From: Rhynchopus euleeides | Lineage: Eukaryota; Euglenozoa; Diplonemea; Diplonemida; Diplonemidae | Assembly: GCA_963210315.1 (NCBI GenBank) | Contig: OY723311.1 | Location: forward strand, 1,488,001 to 1,552,000 | Length of the DNA: 64,000 bases | Direction: 5' to 3' | Shown: one piece after another, positions 1 through 10,900 of the stretch | How positions within the stretch are numbered: position 1 is the stretch's first letter | Layout of the letters: every line of letters starts with the position of its first letter | Made by a program: the position numbers and the translations under genes | Notes under the pieces: generated by a model | Told to the model about the DNA's origin: nothing | The model's database searches: none | The model's input: the letters and a program-made list of their open reading frames with translations, nothing else

Positions 1-1194
1 CTTGGGTTCTGGGAGAGTGTGCCTGCGTGCGTCCTATCGATCTGTGTATGCTTGGGAGCGCAGCAGCCTCTACAGTTGCTTCTGTGGGGAACGTATCTGT
101 GAGAAACCTTTGGCTGGGCACCCTCCCAAGTGCAAGAGCGTTCCCGTTCGCTCCAAGAGCGGAGGCACCTTCCTTTCGAGGATGTGTGGGACCACACCGA
201 GCACGATGCGCCACCTCATTGTCGACACAGTTTTGGCCTTCTGAGAGTCTTGACTTGGAGGCGTCATTGCTCATATCAACGTCGATCATTGCCACATTCG
301 CGTTTGCTGTCGATCCGCAGGGTTGACATCGGGAAAGAACAGCCCGGCACCTTCCACCAAGGTCCCGGGCATGACCTTAAACTGCCCAGGCTTCTCATAC
401 CATGACGGGCACTTGTGCCAGGGAATGAAACAGCAGGGGGTGGCTCCCCTGGACCATCAAGGGTGCTTGCATCAGGAGTCCTGAACAGATGGCGAGGCGT
501 CTCCGTGATCCCTTGTAGGCATGGCAAGCCACTCTGGTAGCACCAGGGCAGAAACGGTGCCAAGGGTAAAACCAAGTCTATAGACTCATACGAACCTAGA
601 TCATGATCACTACGAGCAGCCTTCGGGTCGCGTCTAGAAGTAGTTGACACTCTCCCACCCGACGCGCATGTGCAGGGCCCCCGAAGTAAACACAAAAAAC
701 AGCTGCAGGCCGGTGGGAGGTCGCTCTTCTGCCACAGCCACTTCTCCTGGGTGGCCTGGAGTAGGTGGCCTTCTTCCCCTTCGGCTTTGCCGCCGGCTTC
801 GGTGCATGTTTATGTTTGCAACCTCATGCAATGAAGGGACTCGAACACAAAGGAGCAGCAGTACCCGCAGCAGGCAGTGTTTACGTACGGTGCCTGCTGC
901 GAGAAGAGCCACATCTCACCTCCGCACAGGTCGTGTGCGTGTCTGTCACCACAACCTCTCCACAATGTTTCATCCGAACGTGCGCTGTAATGTGACTATG
1001 GAGCGTCTGATTTTCACAGATACCTTCTGTGCAGGCTTTGGGTTCCTCACTTGCCGGACCTTGGCAGGGTGCTGCTGCTGCTGATGGAGCTCTCAGACAC
1101 TGCCCGCTTCGGCATATCGCCCCTCTCCCCCGGCTCGCGCCTGTAACGCGTGGTCTGGGCGCTTTCTCTTGGGTGTAATCTCACCTCGAAATGC
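1..1194. other. No gene recognised; left edge of window
   Basis: I find no reading frame here with recognisable domains. Short open frames occur on both strands, the longest about 146 codons at 644-1084, but they overlap each other and have no familiar motif. A basic stretch rich in Lys, Pro and Ala can be read on the minus strand near 720-800; it is too short to name. The region could hold the end of a gene that starts outside the window. Confidence 0.4.
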
Positions 1195-1195
1195 T

Positions 1196-1330
1196 CTCAA
1201 TAACACCCTAATTAGACTCTAATTAGAGCATAATTAGAGTATTAGAGTGTAGTTAGAGTTTCTGAAACTCTAATTATACTCTAATAAATCTTGGGTTAGA
1301 GTCTAAGTAGACTCTACGTAGACCGTAAGC
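1196..1330. repeat. AT-rich palindromic patch built on TCTAATTAGAG
   Basis: An AT-rich island in GC-rich surroundings. TCTAATTAGAG-like words occur in both orientations around a hairpin axis near 1262-1264 (AGAGTTT, CTG, AAACTCT). This could be a decayed foldback MITE. I could not define clear outer ends or a target duplication. Confidence 0.45.
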
Positions 1331-1348
1331 CATAAATTATTGAAAAAA

Positions 1349-3240
1349 AAGGAACCATCGTGGGAGGGAGGGGGGGGGGAGGGGGAGGGGGGGGGGCGGA
1401 GGTAGGGCCTCGCTCAGAACTGCAGTTCAAGGCCAGGAAAAGGAGGTGAGGAACGGTGCAGCTCCCTCACCCTCACTCAAACTGGCTGCAAAAAAAGAAC
1501 TGGGTGGCACAGCGGCGAAAGACCTCCTGACCCCCCCCCCCCCCCACCCCAAAGGAACCATCATGCGATATCGAAGCGCGGGGAAGACAGTTCCCACGCC
1601 CGATGGTATACAATGTGTTTACCAGTGTGCCCTGTGTGAGTGACCAAACCAACGAAGGCAACGCTGTTCCGGGCGGTATGCGGCTTTGGGGTTCCTTAGT
1701 GGATCCTAGCTGCCCACAGGGGTACCCAGCTTCTCGTGCGGCCCTAATTTTTGTTTCGGAGCGGGGGGAGGATGCCGGTGGAGGGGGGGGCCCCTCCCCG
1801 CGTCTGCCTGGATGCGCCCGATCGATCTGAAACTGTATTTTCTTTCCCGTTTTATTGTTGCCAACGGCGTCAAGCCGGTTTTTGCCAACACACAGCGAAA
1901 AAGAAGAGTCAGTGTAAGGGGGAGGGGGGCGTGCGTCGCGCAGCGCAGCGGCAGAATTTTTTTCCTCTCGTTTTTTCTTTTGATACAGCAGCACAAAACA
2001 ATAAAGAGCCAAAAAAATCAACCTTATATTGTTTTCACACCCCCCCCCCCTCACATACAAAAACAGCGAACTATCACCAAACCCCACCCGCCCAAACTGA
2101 GGAAAGAAAAATCTGTGCCCTATATTCTCTTGCGGGACCTTGCAGGGGAACAAAGCCCCCCTCCCCCCCCTCTCACCCACACCACTCCACCGCCTTGGAG
2201 TGGTGGAGGGGCACAAGAGTTGTGTGGGGTTAGGTTGCTGCATTGCAAACAAGCGCAAATTGCTGGCCGACATTTTGTTTGTTGACACGCTTTGTGGGGG
2301 TGGGGGTGGGGGGGTGCGGGCACAGATCGGTTTGCTTCTTCCCTTGGCTTTCAGTAATTATTTTAGATGAGGAAGGGGTGGGGGGGGGGGGGGGTGGTGG
2401 TGTGGGTATGGGTGAGGGATGGAGTGGGGTGGGGTGGGATGGGGGGGGGGATCAACGCCGTTGTCTCCCCCCACCACCTCCCCCGAACGAAAAAGAGTTT
2501 GGCTGTCACACTGCACTGCCACACACCTTGGACCCACACGGAGGGGAAGGCTCCCACACCCCCCCGACATCTCTTGTCTATGTTGTCACCCACCACCACC
2601 ACCCCCCCCCCTACCGCCTTCCCACCCCACCACCCCTTGTGCCTCGAGCATCCGCTACCTACATCATGTGTATGGGGAGGAGTACTGTGCTGTTGCGGGT
2701 GGGGGGAGGGGGGGGGGGGAGAGATTCCCGTGTTTCATTCAACATGTTTCCTCTGTTCTCTGATGGTGTGTTGCCCGTATCCTTTGTGTGCCATCAACAC
2801 TGACAAAAACAATACGTCACACGACGCAGTAGTCGGGAGTCGGCGCACTCGACTGAATCTCCGACTAGTCGGGGCCCCGACTACTGCGTCGTGTATGTGG
2901 GGGGGGGGGGGGGTCTTGGCTCAGATTGGCGATGTGCGGAGGGATCTGAGGGCAGGCTCGCATTGGCACAGTTTCGTCGTTCTGCTGTTCACAGACGAGT
3001 CGTATGTGTCATCGGGCACACCGAGTGCCCGGGAGGAGGGGGGGGTGTGTGTATCAACGATGGGATTCGCGGGGTGGGGGGGTGGAGGGGGGGGGGGGGT
3101 GGGGTTTGCGGCACCATGCCTCCCTATTCCCACCGTTGCTCTCCAGGGCTCCGGGTAATGCCCGAAGAATGTTCCGTAACTCTGAGGCGCCCCTCCCCCC
3201 CCCCCCCCCCCCCGTCTTCTTCCTCGTAGTTTTTCTGATG
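1349..3240. repeat. Intergenic stretch dense in G and C homopolymers
   Basis: Runs of more than nine G or C recur, for example near 1370-1400, 1530-1547, 2386-2394, 2898-2911, 3089-3101 and 3196-3213. No coding domain is visible; the many overlapping open frames are low-complexity Gly, Pro, His and Thr translations of these runs. The runs are candidate G-quadruplex sites and probably length-variable. The same kind of tract flanks several mobile elements further on. Confidence 0.6.
2819..2894. repeat. Small perfect foldback, 19-bp arms
   Basis: The arms ACACGACGCAGTAGTCGGG (2819-2837) and its exact reverse complement (2876-2894) enclose a 38-nt loop that repeats CGACTnnTCGG-like words. This is a very small MITE-like foldback or a strong cruciform former. 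No target duplication was established. Confidence 0.6.
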
Positions 3241-4598
3241 TTTGATGGTGTGCCACCCAGTAACAAGTTTGGGGTCTCGCTGCCCACCGAACATTGTGCT
3301 CCTGTGTGCCCAGCGTGTTTCTTGAGTGTGTTTTTTTTCCAGCGTGGCTTTGCTTCCTTGTGTTTCCTACCATATATCCCCGCCCTGTTGCTGACCGGGT
3401 GGGGTTCGCTTTTTCCCCCCCGCTTCTTCAAGTTCTTCCGTATGCGCACTTCTGTCTCACGACGGGTCTTGTATGTCCGTGTATGCCGCCAAGTTGTTCT
3501 GCCCGCCGGTCACATTAACATCCTTCCAGCACCAGATTTCTTTGGCGGTCGATACAACAAAATCATTGCCTTCACGTGCCTTCGATGCACGTGTTTGAGA
3601 CTTGATCTTCGAGACAGCAAACCTACTGACCACTCAGGATGGTGAAGCTTCCCACCCTGATGGGTTGTGGGGCTGCACTCCTCGAGCAAGTATTCAAATA
3701 TGCGTCGGTGCCTCCGTGTAGTTTCGTCAGTACCAGGGCCAGGAGTTGCTTTTGAGGAAAATCCCAAGAAGGGCTGCAATCGATGGAATCCACACACCAA
3801 ATCATGTGATGTGATCCGTTGTATGCCAAGAAAAATGCGGGGAGGAACCAGCGGGCGTTCTAACTGTCTAATTGTCTTCCGTCGGGCCATAAGAGACAAG
3901 ACAGGCCTGCCCTTGGGTCTGGTTCTGTGATTTTCTGATCTTTAGTATTCCCCTGATACTGCTCCCACATCACCCCCTCGCACCCCGGTCCCCTTTCCTT
4001 TGCAGGCACACTGGTGCCACAGTGTTGTGTAATGCAACAGAGTGCCACAGCGCACTACTTACGGGGATGAGTTAGCCAAGGGGGATGAGGTCTTCGCTAC
4101 GGCACCGAAAAATGGCGCGTTTCTTCTGGTGCATCTTCTCCTATTGTATTGATAGGTGAATACCGCCGAAACCCCTTGCCGGAAGCTTTGTCAAATGGCG
4201 GAGAACTCCCCTCCCGGTCTCCCAAATGATTCTAAGAATACGTATCTCGGCGTCGTCCTCTTTTTTTGTGTTTGCTGGGCAGAGTGTGGCGCCTGAGCTT
4301 CCCCAGCAGAAAGGGCTCCCGCGTACCGGGGGGATCATGTGTGTTCCGGACAGTATGATGCCACCAGCCGGTTAGGCGATTATCTAAAAGCCCATAATGC
4401 TCGCACACCCGCCACCTGACACGAGTTGCCCTGCAGGACTGCAGGACCTCATGCAACGCATCACCCTTCCCGCCCTTCGCATCGTATCGTTTCGGGGGGT
4501 GTGGGGGTGTGGGGTGGGTATTGTGAAGCGCTCGTGATGTACTTCTTATTTTGTTGAGTCCGACACAAAAAGACAGCATCAATGAAAAAGAAGCTACA
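3241..4598. other. No gene recognised
   Basis: Nothing convincing is encoded here. A 129-codon minus frame (3510-3899) has ordinary composition but no motif I recognise. At 4088-4170 there is a weak match to the left end of the 13-bp-TIR MITE family (TCTTCGCTACGG followed by GGTGCAT), possibly an old decayed copy. Confidence 0.4.
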
Positions 4599-4913
4599 GG
4601 GGGTCTTCGCTAGCCGGTGCAAAAAAGTGCAGGCTGGTGCAGGGCAAAATGGGCCGAAAATGGGTCAAATCGGAGGCAAAAAAAAGGGCGGGGTGTTGGG
4701 TGGCCCCTAGCTGGGAGCACGCATTTGGACCCAAAAAATAATGTCGAGCGGTCCCTGTGCATTGTTCAGCCCTCACAGGACGAGAAGGCACGGCGGGGCC
4801 CGTGTCACGGGTAAACATTGAGATCAACCTGTCATCCTGGGCCAAGCCAAGATGGGAGCTGGCCGCCTGGGGCAATGCAGGAGCAACGGCTAGTGCTCGT
4901 GCTGGCACGAAGC

Positions 4914-6346
4914 GGAGCCAGGCAGTGCTGTCCCAAGGGTGGGCCGAGCCAGACAGTGATGTCCCGAGAATGGGCCGAGCCAGACAGTGCTGTCCCGAGA
5001 ATGGGCCGAGCCAGACAGTGCTGTCCCGAGAACGGGCCGAGCCAGGCAGTGCTGTCCCAAGGGTGGGCCGAGCCAGACAGTGCTGTCCCGAGAATGGGCC
5101 GAGCCAGACAGTGCTGTCCCGAGAATGGGCCGAGCCAGACAGTGCTGTCCCGAGAACGGGCCGAGCCAGACAGTGCTGTCCCGAGAATGGGCCGAGCCAG
5201 GCAGTGCTGTCCCAAGGGTGGGCCGAGCCAGACAGTGCTGTCCCGAGAATGGGCCGAGCCAGACAGTGCTGTCCCGAGAATGGGCCGAGCCAGACAGTGC
5301 TGTCCCGAGAACGGGCCGAGCCAGACAGTGCTGTCCCGAGAATGGGCCGAGCCAGACAGTGCTGTCCCGAGAATGGGCCGAGCCAGACAGTGCTGTCCCG
5401 AGAATGGGCCGAGCCAGGCAGTGCTGTCCCAAGGGTGGGCCGAGCCAGACAGTGCTGTCCCGAGAATGGGCCGAGCCAGACAGTGCTGTCCCGAGAACGG
5501 GCCGAGCCAGACAGTGCTGTCCCGAGGGTGGGCCGAGCTAGGCAGTGCTGTCCCGAGAATGGGCCGAGCCAGGCAGTGCTGTCCCAAGGGTGGGCCGAGC
5601 CAGACAGTGCTGTCCCGAGAATGGGCCGAGCCAGACAGTGCTGTCCCGAGAATGGGCCGAGCCAGACAGTGCTGTCCCGAGAACGGGCCGAGCCAGACAG
5701 TGCTGTCCCGAGAATGGGCCGAGCCAGGCAGTGCTGTCCCAAGGGTGGGCCGAGCCAGACAGTGCTGTCCCGAGAATGGGCCGAGCCAGACAGTGCTGTC
5801 CCGAGAATGGGCCGAGCCAGACAGTGCTGTCCCGAGAATGGGCCGAGCCAGACAGTGCTGTCCCGAGAATGGGCCGAGCCAGACAGTGCTGTCCCGAGAA
5901 TGGGCCGAGCCAGGCAGTGCTGTCCCAAGGGTGGGCCGAGCCAGACAGTGCTGTCCCGAGAATGGGCCGAGCCAGACAGTGCTGTCCCGAGAACGGGCCG
6001 AGCCAGACAGTGCTGTCCCGAGGGTGGGCCGAGCTAGGCAGTGCTGTCCCGAGAATGGGCCGAGCCAGGCAGTGCTGTCCCAAGGGTGGGCCGAGCCAGA
6101 CAGTGCTGTCCCGAGAATGGGCCGAGCCAGGCAGTGCTGTCCCAAGGGTGGGCCGAGCCAGACAGTGCTGTCCCGAGAATGGGCCGAGCCAGACAGTGCT
6201 GTCCCGAGAACGGGCCGAGCCAGACAGTGCTGTCCCGAGGGTGGGCCGAGCTAGGCAGTGCTGTCCCGAGAATGGGCCGAGCCACGCAGTCCTGTCCAGA
6301 GGGTGGGCCGAGCCAGGCAGTGATGTCCCGAGGGTGGGCCGACATC
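4914..6346. repeat. 31-bp tandem array 1, 45 full units
   Basis: The unit begins GGGCCGAGCCAG and contains AGTGCTGTCCC. From 4941 to 6335 there are exactly 45 copies of 31 bp, with partial units at each end. Sites alternate between a few states (AGACAG or AGGCAG; CGAGAAT, CGAGAAC, CAAGGGT or CGAGGGT). Large open frames on both strands across the array result from repetition without stops and I do not treat them as genes. Confidence 0.9.
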
Positions 6347-7070
6347 ACATCCGGTCTCGGCCCGCTGTCTGGACCGCAGCAACAAGAAATCTGCGCTGCA
6401 TGCACAGGAGCAGGGGGACTTGGCCCGTCCGCACTCCGACATTGCACCGCGCTGCCCCAGCGCTCCAGATCACAAGGCCCCCTGTGCCGCAGGAGGTGGA
6501 GACGTCGCACACCAGCAGGATGACGTCGCAGACCAGTTCACCACCCCCAACAGTAGGTCACACTCCGCCTCGCCTGTAGGCCGTCTACTGTATGCAGGAG
6601 TCTGCGTGTGTTGATAAAGACACACACGCCCGGCACACCTGATTCTATGGGCAGCGCTCGTAACTCTCTCGGCGCCAAGTCGAAGCTGAGCAAGATTTGG
6701 TTGGACGGTGCAAATATAGCTAGCCTTGCGGGCTCGCTAAGACACTCTCCGAGCTAGCTACATGAACACAACATTGCACATCGCACGGTTTCGAAGGATG
6801 GGTACGCGATGCGGGTTTAGGTCTTGTGCTAATGTTACACACAGCAAGATCCCTGACGGAGGGGATCGATGGAGGCACTGAGGAGATCATGACTGGGAAG
6901 GGGTCCTGCATCTAACCCCCTCTGAGTGGAGCAAACACTCGGTACTCCGGGCGCCACGTTCTGCTCGGCTGGACATCACCCCGAGGTCGTGGCCACGGCC
7001 CCCGACCACTCACTGCGGGGAGCTTCCCGTCCAGACAGTGTCTGGACATCACTCCTGGGCTCGACCCACT
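6347..7070. other. Non-repetitive spacer between arrays 1 and 2
   Basis: About 700 bp of unique sequence with no recognisable gene, RNA or terminus. GGGTCGAGCC-like remnants of the 31-bp family appear at its right edge (about 7030-7070), so the array boundary is gradual. It may be captured host DNA. Confidence 0.45.
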
Positions 7071-7721
7071 GGGCCGAGCCGACGAGTCGTGTCCAGACAC
7101 TGGGCCGAGCCCAGGAGTGCTGTCCAGACACTGGGCCGAGCCCAGGAGTGATGTCCAGACCCTGGGCCGAGCCAGGGAGTGGTGTCCAGACACTGGGCCG
7201 AGCCCAGGAGTGATGTCCAGACCCTGGGCCGAGCCAGGGAGTGGTGTCCAGACCCTGGGCCGAGCCCAGGAGTGCTGTCCAGGCACTGGGCCGAGCTCAG
7301 GAGTGCTGTCCAGTCCCTGGGCCGAGCCAGGGAGTGGTGTCCAGACCCTGGGCCGAGCCCAGGAGTGCTGTCCAGGCACTGGGCCGAGCTCAGGAGTGCT
7401 GTCCAGACCCTGGGCCGAGCCCAGGAGTGATGTCCAGACCCTGGGCCGAGCCAGGGAGTGGTGTCCAGACCCTGGGCCGAGCCCAGGAGTGCTGTCCAGA
7501 CCCTGGGCCGAGCCCAGGAGTGATGTCCAGACCCTGGGCCGAGCCAGGGAGTGGTGTCCAGACACTGGGCCGAGCTCAGGAGTGCTGTCCAGTCCCTGGG
7601 CCGAGCCAGGGAGTGGTGTCCAGACCCTGGGCCGAGCCAGGGAGTGGTGTCCAGACACTGGGCCGAGCCAGGGAGTGATGTCCAGTCCCTGGGCCGAGCC
7701 CAGGAGTGCTGTCCAGACACT
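7071..7721. repeat. 31-bp tandem array 2, 21 units
   Basis: Exactly 21 copies of a 31-bp unit starting GGGCCGAGC and containing GGAGTG and TGTCCAG. It has the same period and starting word as array 1, and shares the AGTGCTG core in many copies, but has a diverged second half (CCAGACACT, CCAGACCCT, CCAGTCCCT). A remnant of this type also lies at the far side of array 3 (25371-25424). Confidence 0.9.
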
Positions 7722-7934
7722 GACGATGTCCTGCCTCATACCCGCCATGCCCGCAATGCACTTCCGGATCACATGGTTGTGGATGTTTAGCGCCTTCCGC
7801 ATTCCCTCGAAAGACTTCTCCAAGCAGAGGGTCGAGGCCTGCACGTCTGTGACCACGAGTGTCGTGATCTTCGTCTCTGTGGAGTAGTCATCGAAGAGCA
7901 GCGCCTGCTGGCTGTCTTCGTTCAGCATCCTACG
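7716..7934 (-). pseudogene. Nucleotidyl (adenylate/guanylate) cyclase catalytic-domain fragment
   Basis: Read from 7934 downwards, the minus strand encodes about 73 residues. They include TTLVVTDVQAST followed by MRKALNIHNHVIRK, which matches the start of the class III cyclase catalytic domain: the first metal-binding Asp in a TD-x-x-x-ST context, then the H-x-x-I-R helix. In the neighbouring frame the next residues read HCGHGGYEAG, resembling the family's HGGYE segment, so a one-base frameshift seems to break it. The sequence then runs straight into array 2, and the rest of the domain is missing. It is best read as a captured, broken fragment of a host cyclase gene. The identification rests on a short stretch only. 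Confidence 0.6.
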
Positions 7935-7937
7935 ACT

Positions 7938-10900
7938 AGGCCGGCTATGGGCCGATCTCGCCCGTACTGGGCCGGACATGGGCCGATCTCGGCAGTACTG
8001 GGCCGGCTATGGGCCGATCTCGCACGTACTGGGCCGGCTATGGGCCGATCTCGGCAGTGCTGGGCCGGCTATGGGCCGATCTCGCCCGTACTGGGCCGGA
8101 CATGGGCCGATCTCGGCAGTGCTGGGCCGGCTATGGGCCGATCTCGCCCGTACTGGGCCGGCTATGGGCCGATCTCGGCAGTGCTGGGCCGGCTATGGGC
8201 CGATCTCGCCCGTACTGGGCCGGACATGGGCCGATCTCGGCAGGGCTGGGCCGGCTATGGGCCGATCTCGCCCGTACTGGGCCGGCTATGGGCCGATCTC
8301 GGCAGTGCTGGGCCGGCTATGGGCCGATCTCGCCCGTACTGGGCCGGACATGGGCCGATCTCGGCAGTGCTGGGCCGGCTATGGGCCGATCTCGCCCGTA
8401 CTGGGCCGGACATGGGCCGATCTCGGCAGTGCTGGGCCGGCTATGGGCCGATCTCGCCCGTACTGGGCCGGCTATGGGCCGATCTCGCCCGTACTGGGCC
8501 GGCTATGGGCCGATCTCGCCCGTACTGGGCCGGACATGGGCCGATCTCGCACGTACTGGGCCGGACATGGGCCGATCTCGGCAGTGCTGGGCCGGCTATG
8601 GGCCGATCTCGCCCGTACTGGGCCGGCTATGGGCCGATCTCGGCAGTGCTGGGCCGGCTATGGGCCGATCTCGCCCGTACTGGGCCGGCTATGGGCCGAT
8701 CTCGGCAGTGCTGGGCCGGACATGGGCCGATCTCGGCAGTGCTGGGCCGGCTATGGGCCGATCTCGCCCGTACTGGGCCGGACATGGGCCGATCTCGGCA
8801 GTGCTGGGCCGGCTATGGGCCGATCTCGCCCGTACTGGGCCGGCTATGGGCCGAACTCGGCAGTGCTGGGCCGGACATGGGCCGATCTCGGCAGTGCTGG
8901 GCCGGCTATGGGCCGATCTCGGCAGTGCTGGGCCGGCTATGGGCCGATCTCGCCCGTACTGGGCCGGCTATGGGCCGATCTCGGCAGTGCTGGGCCGGCT
9001 ATGGGCCGATCTCGCCCGTACTGGGCCGGCTATGGGCCGATCTCGGCAGTGCTGGGCCGGACATGGGCCGATCTCGGCAGTGCTGGGCCGGCTATGGGCC
9101 GATCTCGGCAGTGCTGGGCCGGCTATGGGCCGATCTCGCCCGTACTGGGCCGGACATGGGCCGATCTCGGCAGTGCTGGGCCGGCTATGGGCCGATCTCG
9201 CCCGTACTGGGCCGGCTATGGGCCGATCTCGGCAGTGCTCGGCCGGACATGGGCCGATCTCGGCAGTGCTGGGCCGGCTATGGGCCGATCTCCGCAGTGC
9301 TGGGCCGGCTATGGGCCGATCTCGCCCGTACTGGGCCGGACATGGGCCGATCTCGGCAGTGCTGGGCCGGCTATGGGCCGATCTCGCCCGTACTGGGCCG
9401 GCTATGGGCCGATCTCGGCAGTGCTGGGCCGGACATGGGCCGATCTCGGCAGTGCTGGGCCGGCTATGGGCCGATCTCCGCAGTGCTGGGCCGGCTATGG
9501 GCCGATCTCGCCCGTACTGGGCCGGACATGGGCCGATCTCGGCAGTGCTGGGCCGGCTATGGGCCGATCTCGCCCGTACTGGGCCGGCTATGGGCCGATC
9601 TCGCCCGTACTGGGCCGGACATGGGCCGATCTCGCCCGTACTGGGCCGGACATGGGCCGATCTCGGCAGTGCTGGGCCGGCTATGGGCCGATCTCGGCAG
9701 TGCTGGGCCGGCTATGGGCCGATCTCGCCCGTACTGGGCTGGCTATGGGCCGATCTCGGCAGTGCTGGGCCGGACATGGGCCGATCTCGGCAGTGCTGGG
9801 CCGGCTATGGGCCGATCTCGGCAGTGCTGGGCCGGCTATGGGCCGATCTCGCCCGTACTGGGCCGGACATGGGCCGATCTCGGCAGTGCTGGGCCGGCTA
9901 TGGGCCGATCTCGCCCGTACTGGGCCGGACATGGTCCGATCTCGGCAGTGCTGGGCCGGCTATGGGCCGATCTCGCCCGTACTGGGCCGGACATGGGCCG
10001 ATCTCGCCCGTACTGGGCCGGACATGGGCCGATCTCGGCAGTGCTGGGCCGGCTATGGGCCGATCTCGCCCGTACTGGGCCGGACATGGGCCGATCTCGG
10101 CAGTGCTGGGCCGGCTATGGGCCGATCTCACCCGTACTGGGCCGGACATGGGCCGATCTCGGCAGTGCTGGGCCGGCTATGGGCCGATCTCGCCCGTACT
10201 GGGCCGGCTATGGGCCGATCTCGGCAGTGCTGGGCCGGCTATGGGCCGATCTCGGCAGTGCTGGGCCGGCTATGGGCCGATCTCGCCCGTACTGGGCCGG
10301 CTATGGGCCTATCTCGCCCGTACTGGGCCGGACATGGGCCGATCTCGCCCGTACTGGGCCGGACATGGGCCGATCTCGGCAGTGCTGGGCCGGCTATGGG
10401 CCGATCTCGCCCGTACTGGGCCGGCTATGGGCCGATCTCGCCCGTACTGGGCCGGCTATGGGCCGACCTCGCCCGTACTGGGCCGGACATGGGCCGATCT
10501 CGCACGTACTGGGCCGGACATGGGCCGATCTCGGCAGTGCTGGGCCGGCTATGGGCCGATCTCGCCCGTACTGGGCCGGCTATGGGCCGATCTCGGCAGT
10601 GCTGGGCCGGACATGGGCCGATCTCGGCAGTGCTGGGCCGGCTATGGGCCGATCTCCGCAGTGCTGGGCCGGCTATGGGCCGATCTCGCCCGTACTGGGC
10701 CGGACATGGGCCGATCTCGGCAGTGCTGGGCCGGCTATGGGCCGATCTCGCCCGTACTGGGCCGGCTATGGGCCGATCTCGCCCGTACTGGGCCGGACAT
10801 GGGCCGATCTCGCCCGTACTGGGCCGGACATGGGCCGATCTCGGCAGTGCTGGGCCGGCTATGGGCCGATCTCGGCAGTGCTGGGCCGGCTATGGGCCGA

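Noticed and set aside
830-870. tRNA B-box-like word GTTCGAGTCCC on the minus strand
   Set aside because: The flanking bases do not form a T-stem and no A-box or acceptor stem fits.
4594-6579. Open frames of 340-480 codons on both strands over array 1
   Set aside because: They are mirror translations of the repeat with no domain.
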